A DNA stretch of 64,000 bases, taken from assembly GCA_029260765.1 (NCBI GenBank), contig JAJDCP010000130.1:37557-101556 (forward strand), given 5' to 3'. The notes beneath the pieces are model-generated. The model was not told the DNA's origin and did not search any database. It worked only from the letters and a program-made list of their open reading frames with translations. A program made the position numbers and the translations under genes. Numbering within the stretch: the first letter of the stretch is position 1; every line of letters begins with the position of its first letter. The DNA is from Planctomycetota bacterium. Its GTDB lineage: Bacteria > Planctomycetota > J058 > JAJDCP01. This document shows positions 59,601-64,000 of the stretch, one piece after another.

Positions 59601-60743
59601 ATGTCCGCAGCCTGCGACCTCTCCCGTCTGGTCCAGCACCGCTCCGGTTTGGACGATGCCCCGGGCTGGAATCACGGCACGATCCTGATCGGACGTGGGC
59701 AGCCTGCCCCCTTGGCCGCGCGTGAGCTGTTCGTTCGCCACTACCAGGCCATCCGTGACTGTGACGCGCAGCATCCCCGGCAGGGAGTGGCGGTGTTGGC
59801 ATTTGACCGGCAGTCCGAGCCGATAGGAGTAGCCTGGCTCGCCGCAGGAGAAGACCGAGCGCGGGCTTTGATCATCGGGCGTCACAGTCGTTGTGGGCTG
59901 GTGATCCCGGTCAGCCACAGCACGATCGCGCTGCGCCACCTGGTGGTGACGGTTCGTCTGACCCAGGGGAGACCTCTGGCTCGCATCATCGACCTCTGTA
60001 CCCATACCGGTTTCGTCGATGAGTCCGGCCGGGTCCTGCAGTCCGCGAGCATCGATGGGCCCGCCTTCCTGGCGAGCGAAGAGGTGCAGCTGGTCTTCTT
60101 GACCACCGGCGACGAGCGGGAATGGGACGACGATCCGGAGGTTGCCTTCGACGCGCTGCCCCGTCGCGATTTTGTCGACGAGCGCGTCAAGACGTGGACG
60201 TTCGAGTCACCTCCCCGAGCTTTTGAAGAAGAGCAGAGCATCACCAGTGTCTCGGCGATTCTGCCTCCTCTGGCGCCTGCCAGTCCGCTGCTCGAGGCGG
60301 GAGAAGTTCCCTGCGGTCATCTGTTTGTCGGTCATGGTGGCCACAGTGTACAGCGAAGCGTGGGCAAGCAGGCGCTGGTGCGTGGCATCTTGCTCGGACG
60401 CTATGCGCGCTGCGCGCTGGGAGGCGACTTTCGCAACCATGGCCGCATCTCGCGGGTCCATCTACTCTTGATCCTCGACGGTGAGGAAGTGATCGCGATC
60501 GACACCGCGAGCACCAACGGAACGCGCCTGGAATCTGAACGCATCGAGCTGATTCCCCTGTCTGACGGCATGAGCCTTGATGTCGCCAAGGTTCTCAACG
60601 TGGTCTGGAGCGGATTCGAGACGCCTGAGGACGACCAACCCGCCGGCGAGGGCCTGAGCCATTCTGTCCTGCTCGAAGCGGGCACACCCGGAGCGGGCAG
60701 TCCGGCGCTGGCTGACCCCGACCCTTCTGAGGCGAGTGCCTGA
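59601..60743 (+). CDS. Protein with two FHA-like domains
   Basis: FHA domains bind phosphothreonine. This 380-residue soluble protein shows a second FHA-like domain with most marks intact: GILLGRYARCAL, then GRISRVHLLLILDG and DTASTNGTRLESE, the N-G-T turn that holds the phosphopeptide. An earlier region, ALIIGRHSRCGLVIP with IALRHLVVTV, is a weaker copy near residues 88-150, with Ala-Leu instead of Ser before the Arg-His. GGGAGA precedes the ATG. With a Ser/Thr kinase encoded two genes downstream, it may read that kinase's phosphorylation; this is inference from position. Confidence 0.82.
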   Translation: MSAACDLSRLVQHRSGLDDAPGWNHGTILIGRGQPAPLAARELFVRHYQAIRDCDAQHPRQGVAVLAFDRQSEPIGVAWLAAGEDRARALIIGRHSRCGLVIPVSHSTIALRHLVVTVRLTQGRPLARIIDLCTHTGFVDESGRVLQSASIDGPAFLASEEVQLVFLTTGDEREWDDDPEVAFDALPRRDFVDERVKTWTFESPPRAFEEEQSITSVSAILPPLAPASPLLEAGEVPCGHLFVGHGGHSVQRSVGKQALVRGILLGRYARCALGGDFRNHGRISRVHLLLILDGEEVIAIDTASTNGTRLESERIELIPLSDGMSLDVAKVLNVVWSGFETPEDDQPAGEGLSHSVLLEAGTPGAGSPALADPDPSEASA

Positions 60744-60782
60744 CGGCGGGCACGCCCCTATCCCCATCCTTCGGAGGCCTCG

Positions 60783-62087
60783 ATGGTCGAGCTGACACCG
60801 CATCACCGTGTGGATGTCTATCTTCCCAACGACAGTGAAGGATTCTGTTTGCTCGCAGCGGAGTTGTTGGGTGCCCTGCCCAGCGACGATGCCGAACAGT
60901 GGCAGGACTGCGTGCGCGACGGCCTGGTGTTGCCTGTCGCGCTCGACGTGGCCGAGGGTCTCGTCGTCGGAGTTCGGCTGGGCCCGGCGGACCCGACGGA
61001 GGAAGCTGAGGCGATCGGAGAGCTGCGGTCCTGGCTGCAGTTGCCCAGTGGCCATTTGGCCCTGACGCCCGGCAGCCTGTACTGGGAATGGACCGGGCTG
61101 GAGGAGCCGTGCCTGCTGCGGCTGCCGCCAGGAGACTACTCCGTGCGTCTACTGCGCTTCGCCACAGGCATCAACGGTCGCCGCTGGCACGATGCACTTC
61201 GCCGTAGCGGCGAGAGGCCCCTCGAGCTCCACCGGCGCACACGGCCCAATGCCCAACCGGCCGACTGGTTGAAGCTGCTCGATGCTCTGCATATCGAAGT
61301 GGACGGATCCGAGAGTTGGGACCTCGACGAAGCCAGCTACACCGCGCTGGAGGAGTCTGTCCTCGACAAGAGCTATCTCGACTTTCTGATCCAGCTCGAA
61401 CCGCTCGTCGCGCGGCCGAGTTTCCCCGGTTTGCAGGGGCCGTGGTTGCGGGAACCGTCGCCCCGAGTGCCCGAGGTGTGTCCCGCAGGGCTCCCGTCTG
61501 GCGAGCTGCTCGAGCTCGAAGGCGAAGACGACCTGCTGCGCGAGATGTTCGAGGAGGTCAGCACGATGGTGGGGGAGGCACTCTCTCAGCTCCCGGAACC
61601 AGCGCTGCTCCTGGCCGGCCAGACCGGGCATTTTTCGGCCTGGGACAGTGTCTCCTGGGCTACCGCCCGCTTCCGCGGCAGTGAGCTGCTGAGGGGCAAC
61701 GGTTTCGAGAGTCTGGGGACCCTGGGTTGTGAAGCTCGACCGGGCATGCTGTTCAAGGTCTTACGGCGCGGACCGGTGTATGCTGTCCTCCAGCGCGGCG
61801 CGGACGGTCAGGAGAGCCTCGCCTACCTCAGCAGCTATCCGGATGGGAGTGTTTTTGCGAGTCGAGGGCCGGAAGAGGGCACGAGCGAGGCGGCTCCGCC
61901 TGCCGATTTCTCCTGTGAACTCCTGCTTTCCAGGCATGAGACTGAGCTGACCCGCCGGGTTGCAACTCTGGGCGAGCCACGGACCGCTGGACCCGATCTC
62001 GCTGATGCGGCTCGCTGCCTCGATGCCTTGTGGGCTGTCGAGCTCGCACCGCGCCTCACAGGGAACTCTGCCGATTTGGATTGCTGA
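60783..62087 (+). CDS. Unrecognised soluble protein between FHA and kinase genes
   Basis: The 434-residue acidic protein has no signal peptide or membrane helix and no motif I know. Three regions can be told apart: an N-terminal part to about 160 with alternating strands (EPCLLRLPPGDYSVRLLRFA), a helical acidic middle (GELLELEGEDDLLREMFEEV) and a C-terminal part with RPGMLFKVLRRGPVYAVLQR. It is 39 bp after the FHA gene and 60 bp before the kinase gene on the same strand, so the three are probably one operon. It could be a kinase substrate or adaptor. Confidence 0.7.
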   Translation: MVELTPHHRVDVYLPNDSEGFCLLAAELLGALPSDDAEQWQDCVRDGLVLPVALDVAEGLVVGVRLGPADPTEEAEAIGELRSWLQLPSGHLALTPGSLYWEWTGLEEPCLLRLPPGDYSVRLLRFATGINGRRWHDALRRSGERPLELHRRTRPNAQPADWLKLLDALHIEVDGSESWDLDEASYTALEESVLDKSYLDFLIQLEPLVARPSFPGLQGPWLREPSPRVPEVCPAGLPSGELLELEGEDDLLREMFEEVSTMVGEALSQLPEPALLLAGQTGHFSAWDSVSWATARFRGSELLRGNGFESLGTLGCEARPGMLFKVLRRGPVYAVLQRGADGQESLAYLSSYPDGSVFASRGPEEGTSEAAPPADFSCELLLSRHETELTRRVATLGEPRTAGPDLADAARCLDALWAVELAPRLTGNSADLDC

Positions 62088-62147
62088 GCCCTTTCGCTAT
62101 ACTCCCGATGTTGCTTGATCACTTCGGTTTCTGGCTCGGCGGGTGGC

Positions 62148-63749
62148 ATGAGCGGGTCGTTTCCCAAGCTTGGCGAGATCCTGGTCCGCTGGAAGTCCAT
62201 CGGCGAGGATGACCTGCGCCGAGCGCTTGAGCTCCAGGAGCTCGAACGCAAAGCCGGGCAGTTTCGCTTGCTCGGCGAGATCCTGATGCAACTTCAGGTC
62301 TCGACGGCCGAGCAGATCCGCATGGCTCTGGAGCGCCAGGGCCGCACCATCATGAGGTGTGCCGAATGCCTCGCCCACTACAATGTCGAGCTGCCACGGG
62401 AGGGGCAGGAGTACCATTGCCCCAAGTGTCAGCATTCCCTGAGCATTCCGACGCAGCTCGAGAATGCACGCATCGAAGACTGGGTCCAGCAGTCGCAGCC
62501 TCTGGCAGAGCCGCGTTACCCTCGTGCACGCTTCGGCCCCTACGAGATCCTCGGCGAGATCAGCCGGGGCGGCATGGGAATCATCTACAAAGCCAAGGAC
62601 GTCAAGCTTGACCGGCTGCTGGCGATCAAGGTGATGTTGGCGGGATCCAAGAGCGGCGAAGTCGAGGCTGAGCGGTTCTTGATTGAAGCCCGCGCCGTTT
62701 CACGACTGCGCCACCCGAACATCATAGCCATCCACAGCATCGGCGCTGTGGACGGCATCGACTTCTTCAGCATGGACTTCATCGAGGGCCGCACGCTCGA
62801 CAGAGTTCAGCAAATCGAGAAGACACCGGTGGCGACGGTCTGCGAGATCTTCGCCAAGATCAGCGATGCGATCGCCTATGCCCACAGCAAGGGCGTGTTG
62901 CACCGCGATGTGAAGCCCCACAACATCCTGTTGGACCATGACTTGTCGCCGATGGTCATCGATTTCGGTATCGCCAAGCTCAAGGACAAACCCAGCGACA
63001 CGGGCAAGAATGAGATCCTGGGAAGCCCAGCATATCTGGCTCCAGAGTACATTCTGGGCAGCGTGCCGACTTTCACCGAAGGGTGTGATGTCTATGGTAT
63101 CGGTGCCTGTCTGTACTTCATGTTGGTCGGCCGTCCACCCCATATCGACCCCGACGAGATCGAGTTGCTGCGCAAAGTTGCGCTGACGGACCCCGAGCCG
63201 ATCCGCAGGATCGACCGACGCGTCGATCGCCGCCTCGCAAAGATCGTGGGGGCGAGCGTGGCGCGAGACCCCGCCCTGCGCTACCAGTCGGCGGCCGAGC
63301 TGGCGATGGATCTGCGCTTGTATCTGAACGGTGATGAACCCTTGTTGCGCTCGGGGCCGCTCGCCAGAGCATGGAGGCGCTGGCGTAAACCCGTGGCCGC
63401 AGCCTTCGGTGGCGTAGTCTCGATTGCCCTGGTCTTCCTCAGCGGGATCTACACGCGCCAACAGATCGCAGCTGAAGAGAAGGCCCTCGAGCAGGGAGTG
63501 TCCGCCGGCGAGCTGGCCCGCAGCTACCTGGAGCTGAGCAGCGGTTTCCAAACCTTGCGTGAGGCTTCTCGGGCCGGGAAGTTCGCGCGCATGGCACTCA
63601 AACATGCCCAGGCTGGCGGAGACGTGGGTCTGATGGCCCAGGCTCACGAGCTACTCGCCCGCGCCTACGATCTCGAGGGGCGTAAGGTCCAGGCTTCGGA
63701 AGAGCGCGTCAAGGCCGAGCGCCTCCGCGAGGGCCTCGATCTGCCCTGA
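62148..63749 (+). CDS. Ser/Thr protein kinase with MshEN-like repeats and zinc ribbon
   Basis: The 533-residue protein starts with two MshEN-like repeats (PKLGEILVRWKSIGEDDLRR and LLGEILMQLQVSTAEQIRMA) within residues 7-65. A CxxC...CxxC zinc ribbon follows (CAEC and CPKC, about 70-100). The kinase domain, at about 130-400, has SRGGMGIIYKAKD, LLAIKVMLAGSK, HRDVKPHNILLD and VIDFGIAKL, so all catalytic residues are present. A membrane helix at about 414-436 (VAAAFGGVVSIALVFLSGIY) leads to a roughly 95-residue helical, TPR-like tail (LREASRAGKFARMALKHAQA). I start at ATG 62148. It closes the FHA operon. Confidence 0.88.
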   Translation: MSGSFPKLGEILVRWKSIGEDDLRRALELQELERKAGQFRLLGEILMQLQVSTAEQIRMALERQGRTIMRCAECLAHYNVELPREGQEYHCPKCQHSLSIPTQLENARIEDWVQQSQPLAEPRYPRARFGPYEILGEISRGGMGIIYKAKDVKLDRLLAIKVMLAGSKSGEVEAERFLIEARAVSRLRHPNIIAIHSIGAVDGIDFFSMDFIEGRTLDRVQQIEKTPVATVCEIFAKISDAIAYAHSKGVLHRDVKPHNILLDHDLSPMVIDFGIAKLKDKPSDTGKNEILGSPAYLAPEYILGSVPTFTEGCDVYGIGACLYFMLVGRPPHIDPDEIELLRKVALTDPEPIRRIDRRVDRRLAKIVGASVARDPALRYQSAAELAMDLRLYLNGDEPLLRSGPLARAWRRWRKPVAAAFGGVVSIALVFLSGIYTRQQIAAEEKALEQGVSAGELARSYLELSSGFQTLREASRAGKFARMALKHAQAGGDVGLMAQAHELLARAYDLEGRKVQASEERVKAERLREGLDLP

Positions 63750-64000
63750 TGACAGGGGGCTGCTGCCGTCGGACCGGAGTGAAAAAAGAATGCACAAAGT
63801 TCTTGTGGATGCAGGTGGCTCGTATAGAATGGGCCGCCCTGACGCGGGACGGCATTTTACCGACCTGCGCGCTGATTGAAAACAAAACAGGTGATATGAG
63901 AAGGGTGCGCGCCTACCCGGTATGCTTGGGTAGCTGCAACCGGGATAGGAATTTAGCTATCCACTTGATGCACTCTTCTCGGAATTTCCGTTGATTGGTA
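63750..64000 (+). promoter_or_regulatory. Window end: candidate promoter and structured leader, no gene seen
   Basis: No convincing coding frame is present. A possible promoter has TTCTTG (63800-63805) and TATAGA (63823-63828), 17 bases apart. Downstream, two small hairpins can form, CTACCC/GGGTAG (63913-63918 with 63928-63933) and GGATAG/CTATCC (63943-63948 with 63957-63962). The stretch is less GC-rich than the genes before it. It could lead into an RNA gene or an operon beyond the edge. Confidence 0.3.

Noticed and set aside
63749..63994. Possible 81-residue protein at the window end
   Set aside because: No ribosome site, no motif, and it would cover the promoter-like sequence and hairpins.

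Overview
The window is GC-rich, gene-dense bacterial chromosome carrying about 50 protein genes and no recognisable tRNA, rRNA, CRISPR array or transposase. Several features point to a diderm with lipopolysaccharide: a secretin, lipoproteins, an RND pump, a heptose-type inner-core cluster and a WaaP-like kinase. Two large eukaryote-like Ser/Thr kinases, one ending in a domain like 3-keto-disaccharide hydrolases, an FHA protein, a GIDE-type membrane protein and an apparent bifunctional methylenetetrahydrofolate reductase make Planctomycetota my best guess. Myxococcota or a related deltaproteobacterial group cannot be excluded from sequence reading alone.

Layout. 1-3.6 kb: the 3' end of a methylenetetrahydrofolate reductase gene, a stand-alone receiver protein, and a convergent long-form isocitrate lyase separated from it by a bidirectional terminator. 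3.6-7.8 kb: a patatin-like lipase with an apparent pseudo-receiver N-terminus, a decayed glycosyltransferase, and a less GC-rich island with small envelope proteins. 7.5-15.6 kb: a divergent type II secretion/type IV pilus-like locus. Secretin, lipoprotein and small membrane protein run leftward; GspE-, GspL-, GspM-, GspC- and GspF-like genes run rightward, with no pilin in view. 15.7-21.1 kb: a leftward operon of a ThDP enzyme, a BASS transporter, a fused double short-chain dehydrogenase and a PASTA protein, behind a strong promoter overlapped by a TetR-type operator. 21.1-23.3 kb: two membrane proteins and about 770 bp of gene-free repetitive DNA.

23.3-29.7 kb: a leftward RND efflux operon (EIIA-like protein, HlyD adaptor, RND pump, small membrane protein). 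29.9-35.7 kb: HU/IHF, then an inner-core cluster (MsbA-like exporter, split HldE kinase and nucleotidyltransferase, WaaP-like kinase, GT4 glycosyltransferase). 35.8-37.5 kb: a radical SAM protein coupled to an OmpR-type regulator. 37.5-44.5 kb: two lipoproteins, inorganic pyrophosphatase, a small membrane protein, a phosphohexomutase and an ALDH7-type aldehyde dehydrogenase. 44.6-50.9 kb: a YfaP-like membrane-anchored protein, a protein with an embedded Lon-like proteolytic domain, a GT2 glycosyltransferase and a DAO-type oxidoreductase.

50.9-57.2 kb: leftward UvrD/Rep helicase, AccA and a 1062-residue kinase. 57.5-63.7 kb: GIDE-type protein, single-domain globin, CBS protein, an FHA protein, an unrecognised protein and a second kinase. 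The last 250 bp look like a promoter and structured leader for something beyond the edge.

The most unusual points are the MshEN-like repeats in front of both Ser/Thr kinases, the Lon-like Ser/Lys dyad in a protein without an AAA+ module, the secretin with a large helical C-terminal extension, the pseudo-receiver/patatin fusion and the TetR-type-controlled ThDP/SDR operon. All domain calls come from reading motifs by eye and were not checked against databases.
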